Assembly: GCA_023362775.1 (NCBI GenBank)
Contig: JALMGJ010000006.1
Location: 53,435,501-53,499,500, forward strand
DNA length: 64,000 bases
From: Charina bottae
Taxonomy: Eukaryota; Chordata; Lepidosauria; Squamata; Charinaidae
Direction: 5' to 3'
Both the position numbers and the translations under genes were made by a program. Under the pieces are notes generated by a model. The model had not been told where the DNA came from. It ran no database searches and saw only the letters and a program-made list of their open reading frames with translations. Positions 1 to 10,207 of the stretch are shown here, in pieces (position 1 is the first letter of the stretch; each line of letters starts with the position of its first letter).

Positions 1-560
1 TAAAAATGTGCCAACACTCCTTAGCAGATGGGACCCAAAGAATTCCCCCTCCTGCTGGACCAAATAATAGGGGTAGAAACAACCAGGGAGAGAAGGTCCC
101 GTAAGTAACCCAGCCCCAAGACATGAAGGGCTTTAAGGTGACTATCAGAACCTTGAATTGCACCTGGAAGCATACTGGTAGCCAATGCACCTTGCGGAGC
201 AATAGTGTCACATATGTGCCAAATAACAGGTGCCATTAACTGCCCATGCCATCACATTCTGTACCAGCTGAAGTTTCTGAATGCTCTTCAAGGGCAGCCC
301 CATGTAGAGCATGTTGCAGTAGTCCAGTCAGGAGGCTACTAGGGCATGGCCGACCATGAGCATGGCCTCCTAGTCCAGAAATAGATGCAACTGACGCACA
401 ATCAGCAGCTGTGCAAAGGTCCTCCTAACCATGGCTGCCACCTGCTCCTCAAGCAGTAGCTGTGCGTCCAGCAGTAACCCCAGATTGCACACTAGTTTTA
501 TCTGAGGCAGTGCAACCCCATTGGACACCACTAGGAAACATTGTCCTTAATCAGCAGCCT
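1..560 (-). mobile_element. Degraded L2-clade LINE 3' ORF fragment
   Basis: On the - strand this stretch decays from the C-terminal part of an L2-type reverse transcriptase ORF. Pieces resembling a short-product motif (CN.LYMGLPLK) and the downstream ELHW/ALHVLGLGYL block can be traced against the intact element at 923-4036. Stops and small indels break the frame. The match fades at about 545, and 560-740 shows nothing I recognise. Confidence 0.6.
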
Positions 561-922
561 TACATTCTCATTAAAGGTATCTGCCAAGAGACAGTTGCTA
601 TGATCTACACAAGGGAAGAATTACAGCACCTGTAAAACCGTTAGCAGTAGGTAACTTTGCCAGCCACTGTACTTCATTTTTATGAGCCTTTACCCCTTCT
701 ATATCACTCATCATCTAACAGCTCAGAGTGGATGAAGTTGTACTAATTTATTTATTTATTTATTTATTTAAATTTATATAACCGCCCATCTCCCCCAACG
801 GGGAACTCTGGGCGGTTTACAATAAAATAGATTAAAACAGCATAAAACATCAGTGTACAATGTATAAATTAATAAATAATTATAAATCCAGATGGAGATG
901 GATTTAAACGAAGGACAATAAA

Positions 923-3900
923 TTAAGGAATTAACCACCCCCATGAGGAACTATCCTTTCCTCCTTCCCATGCCAGGCGGCAGAACCAGGTCTTCAGCTC
1001 TTTCCTAAAGGTCGGGAGGGAGGAGATCTGCCTCAACTCTGGGGGCAAGATGTTCCACAGTGTGGGCGCTACCACAGAGAAGGCCCGCCTCCTAGACCCC
1101 ATCCGATGACATTCTTTAATTGATGGGGTTCGTAGCAGGCCCTCTCTGAATGACCTGGTGGGGCGGGTCGATAAAATGGGGATAAGACGGTCCTTCAGGT
1201 ATTCTGGCCCCATGCCATGTAGGGCTTTAAAGGTAATAACCAACACCTTGAATTGTACCCGGAAGCAGACCGGCACCCAATGCAGCTCGCGGAGCAGAGG
1301 TGTTATGTGTGCAGATTTTGGTGCACCCAAAATTGCTCGTGCGGCCGCATTCTGCACTAGCTGAAGCTTCCGGATAGTCTTCAAGGGTAGCCCCATGTAG
1401 AGCGCATTGCAATAATCTACATGGGAGATGACGAGAGCATGAGTGACTGTTCGGAGGGCGTCGCGATCCAGGAATGGGCGCAACTGGTGCACCAACCGAA
1501 GTTGTGCGAAAGCCCTCCTAGCCACGACTGCCACCTGCTCTTCGAGCAGGAGTCGTGAGTCTAGAAGGACCCCCAAGTTGCGCACCGGTTCCGAATGGGG
1601 CAGTGCTACCCCATCAAGAACCAAAGATGATAATTTCCCAGAAGACGCTAGGCCATCAATCCACAGCCACTCGGTCTTGCTAGGGTTCAATTGTAGCCTG
1701 TTGTTCCCCATCCAGGCCCTCACAGCCCCCAGGCACTGGGATAGGGTTGTCACTGCATCACTTACTTCACCAGGGATGGAGATGTACAATTGAGTATCAT
1801 CCGCATACTGATGATACCTCATCCCATGGTGTCGGATGACCTCGCCCAGCGGTTTCATGTAGATGTTAAATAGGAGAGGAGAGAGAACCGAACCCTGCGG
1901 CACCCCACACAAGAGGGGCCGAGGGTCAGATCTCTCCTCTCCTATTACCACCGACTGGGATCGGCCTCGGAGGAAGGAGGTGAACCAGCGCAAAACTACG
2001 CCGCCCACCCCCAACTCCCTGAGCCGCCCCAACAGGATACCATGGTCGATGGTATCGAATGCCGCTGAGAGATCCAAGAGAGCAAGGATGGATGCACTAC
2101 CACCATCCCGCTCCCGCCAGAGATCATCCGTAAGCGCGACCAATGCAGTCTCCGTCCCATATCCCGGCCTGAAACCTGACTGAAAAGGGTCTAGATAATC
2201 CGCTTCATCCAGGGTCCTTTGAAGTTGCAACGCCACCACTTTCTCAACCACCTTTCCCAAAAAGGGGAGGTGGGAGACTGGACGAAAATTGTCCAGGATG
2301 GTAGGGTCCAGGGTTGGCTTCTTGAGGAGGGGGTGCACCAGTACCTCTTTAAAGGCAGTTGGAACCACCCCCTCCGCCAAGGATGTATTAATCATGGCCT
2401 GGACCCATCCACATGTCACCTCCCTGGCTGATTTCACCAGCCAGGAAGGGCAGGGATCTAAATCACATGTGGTGGAATTAACAATTCGAAAGATCCTGTC
2501 CACTTCCTCAGGTCCAACAGGATCAAATCGTTCCCAGATAACAGGGCAAGACCATTCTCCCGGCATCTCCCCAGATTGCATTCCACGCATGGAGTCCAAC
2601 TTAGACCGAATCCGAGCGATTTTATCCTGCAGATGCTCAGCAAATTCTTCCGCACGGCCCTGCAGGTGGGTGGTCGATACCACCCTACCCAAGAGAGATC
2701 GAGTAATCTTGAACAGGGCCGTTGGACGGCATTCTGAGGATGCAATAAGGGCGGAGAAATATTTACGTTTCGCCGCTCTTACCGCCACAAGGTAGGCCTT
2801 AATAGCGGCTCTAGATTGTGTTCGGTCCGATTCCGCCTTCGTTTTTCTCCAGCGGCGCTCTAGACGTCTCTTCACCCTCTTCAAGGCCCTCAACTCCTCC
2901 GTAAACCACGGGGAGTGACGGGCCGAATGGGGTTGGAGAGGTCGCATCGGCGCGGTCCTGTCCAAGGCACTGGCCGCCTCCCTGTTCCAGGCTGCAGCCA
3001 ATGCCTCCGCTGGACCGTGCAGCAGATCTTCAGGTATTACCCCCAGCTCCCTCTGAAACCTCATTGGGTCCATAAGTCGCCGGGGGCGGACCAATCGAAT
3101 AGGTCCTGCCTCCCTGCGGAGTGGGGCGGCATAAGAGAATCTTAAGGAAATCAGGACGTGATCTGACCATGACAACGGGGATAGTTCTAACTTTCCCCTC
3201 AGGTCACTTTGCCATTGCTCTGACAAGAAAACCAAATCCGGGGTGAGTCCACTGTCTCGAGTCGGGTCCCGAATAATCTGGGACAGGCCCATGGCTGCCA
3301 TGGTAGCCATGAACTCCCGAGCTGCTTCCGAGGCACGTCCCAGGGACGGCAGGTTAAAATCCCCCAAGACCATAAGCCTGGGGAACTCCACCGCCAACCC
3401 TGAGATGGCCTCCAGCAGCTCAGGCAGGGAGGTTGCTACGCAGCAGGGAGGCTGGTACAATAGCAACACTCCCAACTGTTCACGGGCACCCAACTTGAAA
3501 AACAGGGTCTCACATCCGGATACTTGTGGAGCAAGGCCCCTGAAAGCCATCAAAGACTCTCTGATGATAACTGCCACCCCTCCTCCCCTGCCCCGGTCTC
3601 TCGGCTGGTGCCACACCTGAAATCCAGCTGGGCACATTTCCGAGAGGGCTACCCCTCCCTCTGGGCCCAGCCAGGTCTCAGTAATACACGCCAGGTCGGC
3701 CCCTCTCTCCGTGATTAATTCACTTATGAGAGGGGCTTTGTTGTTTACTGACCTGGCATTGAGTAGCAGCAGCCGAAAACCGGAGCCCTCGAGGATCTGC
3801 TGTCCAGAGCCTGGGGTTGAACTCAGAGGACCGGAACGCGCCACCGATACTAAACATCGGGGGCGCTTTCCCCGAAGATGGCCTGTCCTCTGGTTCCCGT

Positions 3901-4036
3901 CATAATATCTCCTGCCCGTCACCACCTCGATTGCATTACCCACATTATCGTCCCCAGAGTTCCCTGGCTCGGTCGCCTCCACTCCCGGAGCCCTCGAAAA
4001 CCTAGATCTAAGCGGGGATCTCTTCCATCTATCCAT
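923..4036 (-). CDS. L2 LINE ORF: AP endonuclease plus reverse transcriptase
   Basis: A 1037-codon open frame encodes a retrotransposon polyprotein. The N-terminal ~85 residues are basic and unassigned. An apurinic-type endonuclease domain runs from about residue 86 to 300: NARS at 93-96, ETWL at 120-123, GDFN at 225-228 and SDH at 291-293. Reverse transcriptase spans roughly 500-800: LDLSAAFD at 654-661, GVPQGSVLSPLLF at 711-723, and catalytic YADD at 744-747. The tail has the L2-typical SH.DYCNALY and AAP.LWN.LPPE blocks. The motif wording (SAAFDT.DH, NPSKTE) fits L2 better than CR1. No stops or frameshifts interrupt it, so the copy is young. The N-terminus may begin at a later Met, since the first ~80 residues show no known domain. 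Confidence 0.9.
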   Translation of the reverse strand: MDRWKRSPLRSRFSRAPGVEATEPGNSGDDNVGNAIEVVTGRRYYDGNQRTGHLRGKRPRCLVSVARSGPLSSTPGSGQQILEGSGFRLLLLNARSVNNKAPLISELITERGADLACITETWLGPEGGVALSEMCPAGFQVWHQPRDRGRGGGVAVIIRESLMAFRGLAPQVSGCETLFFKLGAREQLGVLLLYQPPCCVATSLPELLEAISGLAVEFPRLMVLGDFNLPSLGRASEAAREFMATMAAMGLSQIIRDPTRDSGLTPDLVFLSEQWQSDLRGKLELSPLSWSDHVLISLRFSYAAPLRREAGPIRLVRPRRLMDPMRFQRELGVIPEDLLHGPAEALAAAWNREAASALDRTAPMRPLQPHSARHSPWFTEELRALKRVKRRLERRWRKTKAESDRTQSRAAIKAYLVAVRAAKRKYFSALIASSECRPTALFKITRSLLGRVVSTTHLQGRAEEFAEHLQDKIARIRSKLDSMRGMQSGEMPGEWSCPVIWERFDPVGPEEVDRIFRIVNSTTCDLDPCPSWLVKSAREVTCGWVQAMINTSLAEGVVPTAFKEVLVHPLLKKPTLDPTILDNFRPVSHLPFLGKVVEKVVALQLQRTLDEADYLDPFQSGFRPGYGTETALVALTDDLWRERDGGSASILALLDLSAAFDTIDHGILLGRLRELGVGGVVLRWFTSFLRGRSQSVVIGEERSDPRPLLCGVPQGSVLSPLLFNIYMKPLGEVIRHHGMRYHQYADDTQLYISIPGEVSDAVTTLSQCLGAVRAWMGNNRLQLNPSKTEWLWIDGLASSGKLSSLVLDGVALPHSEPVRNLGVLLDSRLLLEEQVAVVARRAFAQLRLVHQLRPFLDRDALRTVTHALVISHVDYCNALYMGLPLKTIRKLQLVQNAAARAILGAPKSAHITPLLRELHWVPVCFRVQFKVLVITFKALHGMGPEYLKDRLIPILSTRPTRSFREGLLRTPSIKECHRMGSRRRAFSVVAPTLWNILPPELRQISSLPTFRKELKTWFCRLAWEGGKDSSSWGWLIP

Positions 4037-5182
4037 CCTTTCACTCTCAATCTTCCTGGGGAGTCGTAGGCCACCAGCGCAACCAGCGAAAGCTCTCAGC
4101 GCTGGAAAGCCTCAACCACCCCATTCCATTCACCAATCCAATCACTCACTATGCCCCCTGTGGCCTCTCTCACTAGCCACAAAGGGGCAAACAGTCACTC
4201 TTACCTACCCTGTCTCTCACTCAGGTTAGGTACTCTTTCAGTCCCATACAATCCTGGACCCCCTCCCGCCACTCTCACTTGCAGGGGGGGGAACCACACT
4301 CACACAAGAGAACCCGCAATTTCGTGCCGCCTGGCAGTGGGGGTGGTTGTCCTTCAGTAGCCAGCAAGCTAACACTATTGGGAAGATCTTCATTAATCCC
4401 AATAGTGGAATCCAAATATAAAGCATGTAAAAATATACAAGTCCATTCAGTCTCGGGAGCACCCCAGTTCCAGTTCATTAATCTTTGGGGAGCTGCTTCG
4501 CACTCCACACACCCCGCAGTCGTCTCGGTGCCGGTGCGGTTTCTAGCTGGTCTCCACCGGCCACCGTAAACGTCCTTTCTCTGGCTGCTGGGCCACAGTC
4601 TCCACAGCCACCCATTCCTCGCTGGGGTCCCCCCAAGTCCGCCGGACCCGTCGGACTCCGCCACGCTGCGTCGCTCCGTCTGGGAGGGCTACCAGGCTCC
4701 AAGCTCATCAAGCTCTGCTGGGCCCTGCTAGGCCGCGACTCCGGCAACTCCGCTGGGCTTCTGGGCTGCCCCTCCCCGTTCTATTGGGCCTACCAGGTCC
4801 ACAGATTCCGCCGAATTCCCGGCGACTCCGCTGGACCCAAGGGGGAAGCCTCAGTCTATCGCACCAGGTTCTGTCCGGCCGCCTCCGAGTTCTCCCAGGC
4901 CGAAGGCTCCAGCAACTCGTGGCCCTAACTGCTGGACTCTGCCGCCGGACACTACCGGACTCTGCCGCGGCCGCATACCCCAGCCGCCGAACTCCGCTCC
5001 GCCCGCTGCTCACCGCTTCCTCCGGAGACGTCCACTCACCCCCGGCCCCGATGCAACCTCTCCAAAAACCCCAAGGTGGAATTTGTGGGTATAAGGAGGG
5101 TTTTTTGGGGCTTTGGGGTTTAATTCTCCCGGAGCCGCAGCCGGCGGCCGCTCGCGGCCGCCATCTTGGATCGCAATTTTTT
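4037..5182 (-). promoter_or_regulatory. Putative L2 5' UTR / internal promoter
   Basis: About 1.1 kb of GC- and CpG-rich sequence lies upstream of the L2 ORF, between the ORF start and the presumed 5' end. On the element's sense strand the first bases include CAAGATGGCGGC, matching the YY1 motif found at the start of mammalian L1 promoters. Promoter function is inferred from position and composition only. Short open frames here are GC-driven and show no domain. Confidence 0.45.
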
Positions 5183-5284
5183 CCTGATATTTTCAGTCAA
5201 TATTATGTCTGCCACTAAAATGGCATCTAAGAACTTTTCTAGTAGCACACATCTGTTCTGTGAACAGATGTGAATTACCAGATT

Positions 5285-6015
5285 TAATTATTTATTTAGT
5301 GTCCAGATCAAACTTTACTCTGCCAAAATGTAGCCACTGCCAGAGTTTGGCATTAGCTTGCTGTAGGTCATCAACAGTACAAGGCTCCGACAGTAATCGA
5401 CACACCATCAGATGCTCCGGGTCTTGGATTTTTCCGCATTCACATAATGTATTGTCGTCAGCCAACAACCCCCCCTTAAATAAATTCGTCTTGCACCTTG
5501 GTACCCCCACCCTCATCCTATTCATTGTCCTCCAAACTGTAAAAGGGAGAGTGTTTCCAGCGGCCATTTCTTCCTTCGGTAAAATACTCAAATCAGTGAG
5601 CTCATTCTTCCATTTACTTATTTGATTCTGTTCTTTGGACCCCTCTAGGGTATTAGTTCTTGCCATGGAGCTCTTTCTAGATTTAAGTCGACGAATTGGA
5701 GGAGCATATGCGCTCAGAGGGTGACAGGAGTCAGTCTCTTGCTTGGTTCTTTCGGCGTCTGCTTCTACTTCCCTTCTAATCTTAGGTGGAGCAATGCCAA
5801 CAAGGGGGTATAGTTTATTAACAGGCGTAGGTTTGAGGCATCCCGTCACTATGTGCATTGCCTCATTCACAGCGATATCTACTTGCTTCGCATGTGCCGA
5901 TGTGTTCCACACTGGTGCCGCATATTCGGCAGCAGAGACACTCAAGGCCTGAGCTGATACTCGTAATGTAGCTGGCTGGGCTCCCCACGCATAGTTTGTC
6001 AGTCATCAGATGATG
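5285..6015 (-). mobile_element. Non-LTR retrotransposon 3' fragment (Jockey-like RT tail)
   Basis: A - strand frame of 217 codons (5292-5945) starts with AEYAAPVWNTSAHAKQVD and continues to TGCLKPTP and GIAPPKIRREV. This is the post-RT region found in Jockey-group and related LINE polyproteins. Near the C-terminus is CECGKIQDPEHLMVC, the cysteine/histidine motif that ends such ORFs. The same frame continues upstream to about 6015 (ATLRVSAQALS) with stops, so the copy is 5'-truncated and decayed there. The clade assignment is uncertain. Confidence 0.6.
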
Positions 6016-6020
6016 TTATT

Positions 6021-6399
6021 CCTGGCACATACTTTAGCCTTGGTATTCAGGCAATGTTAGATAGATACCAGTCTTTATTTGATCAAGATCCTTTATCAAT
6101 TACCAGATAACAATAACTGGGTTGCAGCAGCATTGTCTGCTCATAGTTGCTCTTTGAGACAGAATAGCTCTTAAGTGTGCGTGGAGTGGAGGTGGCAAAT
6201 TCACAACAGGGTTGAAAAATACCTTGGAATAGTAGCTTATTGCAAACAGAATGAGTGAGCAGTGTGATACGACTGCAAAAAAAAGTAATTTTAGGCTGCA
6301 TCAATAGAAGCATAATATCCAAATCATGAGAAGTATCATTCTACTATTTGTGTTGGCTAGATTCTACCTCAACATTGTGTCCACTTCTGAGCACCACAG
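6021..6399. other. Unassigned AT-rich stretch
   Basis: I see no domain, tandem repeat or recognisable transposon end between the Jockey-like fragment and the hAT MITE. Confidence 0.5.
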
Positions 6400-6407
6400 A
6401 TTTAGAC

Positions 6408-6698
6408 CAGACTTTCTCAACTTTTTGACCCTGGAGGAACCCTTGAAATATTTTTCAGGCCTTGGGGAACCCATGCACATTCAGGCTCAAATATAGGCCA
6501 AAAGTCACAAAATTATTATATTTGTTTCATGTGTAGGCCTGTATATATGCATTAACAGTGTTCTTAAACTAAAAATAATGAATGAAACTTATCTCTTTAA
6601 TGTGAAGTTGCCCAAACTTGAAATAATTTTTAAAATAAATTGTGATCTCCCAGGGAACCCCTAGTGACCTCTTGTGGAACCCTGGTTCAGAAACCCTG
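6408..6698. mobile_element. hAT-type MITE, 291 bp, with perfect 8-bp TSD
   Basis: Terminal inverted repeats are CAGACTTTCTCAAC at the left and CAGGGTTTCTGAACC at the right (reverse complement). It is flanked by a perfect 8-bp duplication ATTTAGAC at 6400-6407 and 6699-6706. Eight-base TSDs and CAG/CTG ends are hAT hallmarks. The interior has no coding capacity. Confidence 0.85.
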
Positions 6699-6899
6699 AT
6701 TTAGACAATCTGGAACAGATTAAGGCAATAGGTGGGTCTGAAAATCAGGTTCCATGAAAAGAAACTGAAGGAATTGGAAATGTTTAGTCATAATAGATTA
6801 CGCACTCTTCAAATTTCTGATAGGATATCACACAGAAGAACGTCAGACCCGTTTTTGATTTTCCAAAAGGGAGATGAGGAATATTGGATTTAAACTATT

Positions 6900-7330
6900 T
6901 GTTGTTTATTCGTTCAGTCGCTTCCGACTCTTCGTGACGTCATGGACCAGCCCACGCCAGAGCTTCCTGTCGGCCGTCGCCATCCCCAGCTCCCCCACGG
7001 TCGAGTCCGTCACCTCCAGAATATCATCCATCCATCTTGCCCTTGGTCGGCCCCTCTTCCTTTTGCCTTCCACTTTCCCTAGCATCAGCATCTTCTCCAG
7101 GGTATCCTGTCTTCTCATTATGTGGCCAAAGTACTTCAGTTTTGCCTTTAATATCATTCCCTCAAGTGAGCAGTCTGGCTTTATTTCCTGGAGTATGGAC
7201 TGGTTTGATCTTCTTGCAGTCCAAGGCTCTCTCAGAATTTTCCTCCAACACCACACTTCAAAAGCATCTATCTTCCTTCGCTCAGCCTTCCTTATGGTCC
7301 AGCTCTCGCAGCCATAGGTTACTATGGGGA
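6900..7330 (-). mobile_element. RTE/BovB-like LINE 3' fragment with TSD
   Basis: A - strand frame (6906-7256, 116 codons) gives the RTE C-terminal block WCWRKILR.PWTARRSNQS, then YFGHIMRR, GKVEGKRKRGRPR and a terminal KSRKRLNE. It resembles the copy at 52046-53013 more closely than the one in intron 3. It is bounded by ATTTAAACTATT at 6888-6899 and 7331-7342, so this is a 5'-truncated retrotransposition event. The 3' end faces low coordinates. Confidence 0.85.
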
Positions 7331-7346
7331 ATTTAAACTATTAGAA

Positions 7347-7553
7347 CAGAGCTTTCCAAACTTTTCATGTTGGTGACACACTTTTTAGACATGCATCATT
7401 TCGCGACACACTCTTACAGCAGGGCACAAGGCAGGCACTAGGACCTGCGCGGAATCACAGCAGGGCAGGTCTGGAGGCAGCAGCAGCCGCGACACACCCA
7501 GACACTGCAGCCGACACACTAACGTGTCACTACACAGAGTTTGGAAAGCTCTG
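7347..7553 (+). mobile_element. hAT MITE family A, 207 bp
   Basis: Ends are CAGAGCTTTCCAAAC...GTTTGGAAAGCTCTG. A perfect 8-bp TSD TATTAGAA sits at 7339-7346 and 7554-7561. The left TSD overlaps the right target duplication of the RTE fragment, so the MITE landed after the LINE. The interior has CGCGACACAC words and one copy of a 31-bp unit that is duplicated in sister copies at 30897 and 38687. Confidence 0.9.
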
Positions 7554-7561
7554 TATTAGAA

Positions 7562-8780
7562 GGTAGGTTATGATGGAACATTTGAAAAAGCCCCCTTGAA
7601 TTAAGAGCAATCTGACAATGGAATCACCCAGAGAACTGGCAGGCTTCCATTCACTGGATGCATTCAAGCAGAAGCCATCAGCCACCAGTTAAGGCACTGC
7701 TTAGTTTGTGATTCTGAGCACAAGACCAAACCCCATGACTACATGGCCTCTTTCAGTTTCATGATCCTAGGACTCACGAAGATGAGGCCTTAGCAAGAAG
7801 AACAGGTATCCAGTGTGTGATGCTTGTTACTCTTTATTTTCCTAAAGCTTTAGCACTTTGGAAACTGAAACCGTTCTGATCCAGCTCACACAGTATTTAG
7901 AATTCACACTTTTTCCCTCTCTCATCAGCTAGGCCTCATTATTATTAGCCATGAAAGTTTCTGGTGAGCCGTGGGTTAATTGTTTTCTGCTTAAATTTTT
8001 ATTAAAAAAACATACTTTGGTTAGCCTTAACCTTTTCCTTGCATTTTCCCACATCCAAAGCGTTTTTCCCCTCTTTCCTTGCACAGCCCTAAAATAGAGA
8101 CCTGGTGGAAGACCTTCTCTTTGCAGGCTTCTCAGCATGTTTTCAAGATTTTCCTTCTCCATCAAGTTTTGTGCTGAGTTGTTGGGCAGGTGTATGTTTC
8201 ATGGGGTTGAAGACAGTGCCTGGTTTTGTGTGACAGTCAAAGGCTGCACTCCAAGAGTGGGCCCAAACGTGGGGTTGGGGCTTTTACAGGGTAAAACGGG
8301 TGCTTTATGCATCTACAGTGCTTTATTCTGCTTCTTTAAAAAATACTGTATTTTTATATGTAAACCAACTTGGGATTCATATATGCTATAAATATATTAA
8401 AAAGTCTATAAATATAATAAAAAGGGCAGTGCAGGGCCTAACATAACAGAGACAACCAAGTAGTTGAACAGATGCTCTGTATCAAAAAACAAAACAAAAC
8501 AAAACAAAACACCTGAAGCACTTTGCATTGAATGAATCAGGCCCAGTACATGTAACCCCGGAGAGCCACGCTGCCTGTACAGGAGCCAATACTGAACTGC
8601 ACAGGCAAATACTCTTCGTTAATAAAGCCCCTGTTTAATGAAAAACTCATAGGGAATTCACCAAGGAAGAGAAGACAGAGAAAGAAAAAAGAGCACAAAA
8701 CATGGTTTTTTAAAAATACCCCCAACTTGAAAACTGCCCTCCTCCTTAAAATACTCAAGTCTTAGGCTGCAACTTACACT
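7562..8780. other. Unassigned sequence upstream of the PPM1H CpG island
   Basis: AT-rich, with no frame showing a domain. The only repeat seen is a short (AAACA)n run at about 8484-8512. Confidence 0.5.
8484..8512. repeat. (AAACA)n microsatellite
   Basis: A short run of about five AAACA units. Confidence 0.85.
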
Positions 8781-8869
8781 CCCCTAGCAGGGAGTGACTC
8801 CCGTTCAATTTAAGCGGGCTTACTTCCAAGCCGAGATAGAAATGCGTGGCAACTGCTCTACTCAGGGAG

Positions 8870-9930
8870 GACTAGTATGGAGTCACAGGCTGCCCGTAAG
8901 CAAATTCCCCCTCGGTTCTTGCTTCTGCCTCCCCGCCCCCTCGGCTTTCCCTACCCTGCTGGCAGCTCCGACGCCAGGCGACGCTCGCTACCCAGAACGA
9001 GGCGAGCCACCGCCGCAAGATCTCCGGGGCTGCACCGCACTGGCGCAGCCGAAGGAGCAGGAAGTTCCCGTGGCCGAAGGAGCCCGGGCAGGCTGTCGTC
9101 ACGTGACGCAGTGCATGGAGCCGCGCAAGCCGCTCCGCTTGGGTCGAGTTCAGTGATCAGCGGCCGCCGCGGGAGAAGCAAGCGAGGTGGCCGCCACAGC
9201 CGTCATGCTCGCGCCACGGTGGCTGCTCGCCTCCCTTCCTCCCTGGCTCGGCAGAGGCGGCTCCTGCGGGTGATTTCCTCGCCGCCCCTTCCATGCAGCC
9301 CCTCCACAGCGGAAGCGTTTCTGCTCCAGGGACGGCGGTGGCAGCGTGAGACCCGCCGCGCCGTAGCCTTGCGCGCCTGCCCGCTTTGGATGGTGCTTCT
9401 CCTGGCCCCGTGGGTGCCGCGGGCGGCAGGACTAATATGCTCACTCGGGTGAAGTCTGCCGTGGCCAATTTGATGGGCGGCATCATGGCTGGCGGCTCGG
9501 GCTCGGAGCACGGCGGCGGCGGCGGCGGCTTGGATTTGCCTCTCCGCTTTCCCTACGGCAGACCCGAATTCCTGGGGCTCTCTCAGGACGAGATCGAGTG
9601 CTCCGCCGACCACATCGCCCGACCCATCCTCATTCTCAACAAGGAGACCAAGCGCTTGCCCTGGACCACGGGATACGCCGAGTGAGTAGCCGCTGGGGGT
9701 GGGGAGGGGGTGTCCGTGAAGGCAGAGACGCTCCCCTGGGCCCTCGCCTTGCCACGGAAGGGTTTAGGGGAGGCGCCCGGTGCACGTCCTCTTCCTGGCA
9801 GCCAGGACGCTGCAGCAGGAGAACGGGGAAGAGGCGATGGCCCGGTCACCGGCTTCGTGGGAAGAGGGCTGGAAGAAAAGGGGGGCGGGGCGCTAGTTTT
9901 CTGAACTAAAGGCAATGCTTAACTTTTCAA
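8870..9930 (+). promoter_or_regulatory. PPM1H: PPM1H CpG island, promoter and 5' UTR
   Basis: GC content and CpG density rise sharply at about 8870 and fall after about 9900, in contrast to the AT-rich flanks. The island covers the presumed start site, the 5' UTR, exon 1 and the first ~200 bp of intron 1. No clear TATA box is seen, as expected for a CpG-island promoter. A CACGTGAC E-box-type word occurs at about 9099-9106. The exact transcription start cannot be placed. Confidence 0.75.
9437..9681 (+). CDS. PPM1H: PPM1H exon 1 (coding part)
   Basis: PPM1H is a metal-dependent PPM/PP2C Ser/Thr phosphatase. In mammals it dephosphorylates LRRK2-phosphorylated Rab8A and Rab10 and associates with Golgi membranes. 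Exon 1 encodes residues 1-81 plus two bases of codon 82. It begins MLTRVKSAVANLMGGIM, the amphipathic N-terminal helix reported to mediate membrane targeting. A glycine run follows (GGC repeated six times at 9512-9529), then PLRFPYGRPEFLGLSQDE and HIARPILIL. The ATG at 9437 is chosen because it matches the family N-terminus and has A at -3. An in-frame ATG at 9386 would add 17 unsupported residues. The donor is GA|GTGAGT with GT at 9682. Relative to my recollection of the mammalian protein there is one extra residue near ILNKETKR. Confidence 0.95.
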
Positions 9931-10207
9931 ATGAGAAGCGCTCAGGCTGGCTTGGAAAGAAACCTTTTACCCTGCAAGGTTTCCCCTGAAAAAGGTCTAG
10001 GAAAACCTACTTAATACCGAGCCCCATATAATAGATATCAGGCTGGTTCAGTTGAAACTTCCTCCCCCCTCAAGTCTTTGGGGTAGCTTTTATGTCTTTG
10101 TTTTTCTTTCATTTTTTTCTTGAATGAGTGTGAAGTTGGCGTAGCTGGTAGCATCAATTGCTGCAGTGTTCTCCTGGCTTTGATTCATCCTTACTTTGAA
10201 GCAAGTC

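Larger units (their letters stand above)
745..5182 (-). mobile_element. Near full-length L2-clade non-LTR retrotransposon
   Basis: The element lies on the - strand. Its 3' end is an (AAAT)n tail at about 745-772, preceded by a 3' UTR with a short GC hairpin (CCGCCCAGAG...GGGCGGTT). Then comes one uninterrupted ORF (923-4036) and about 1.1 kb of GC-rich 5' leader up to about 5182. The 5' edge carries CAAGATGGCGGCC on the - strand (about 5155-5168), a YY1-type motif close to the presumed transcript start. Target duplications were not resolved because the tail is low-complexity. A second, 5'-truncated copy lies at 48798-50305. Confidence 0.85.

Noticed and set aside
1443..3905. Plus-strand open frames of 60-168 codons opposite the L2 ORF
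   Set aside because: Antisense shadows of the reverse transcriptase ORF. They recur in the second L2 copy at the equivalent position.
4275..5218. Open frames of 90-147 codons on both strands in the L2 5' leader
   Set aside because: GC-rich leader of a LINE. No domains, overlapping on both strands.
9386..9436. Upstream in-frame ATG giving PPM1H a 17-residue extension
   Set aside because: The family N-terminus starts at the ATG at 9437, which has A at -3, whereas the upstream ATG has T at -3. The extra residues match nothing I know in PPM1H.
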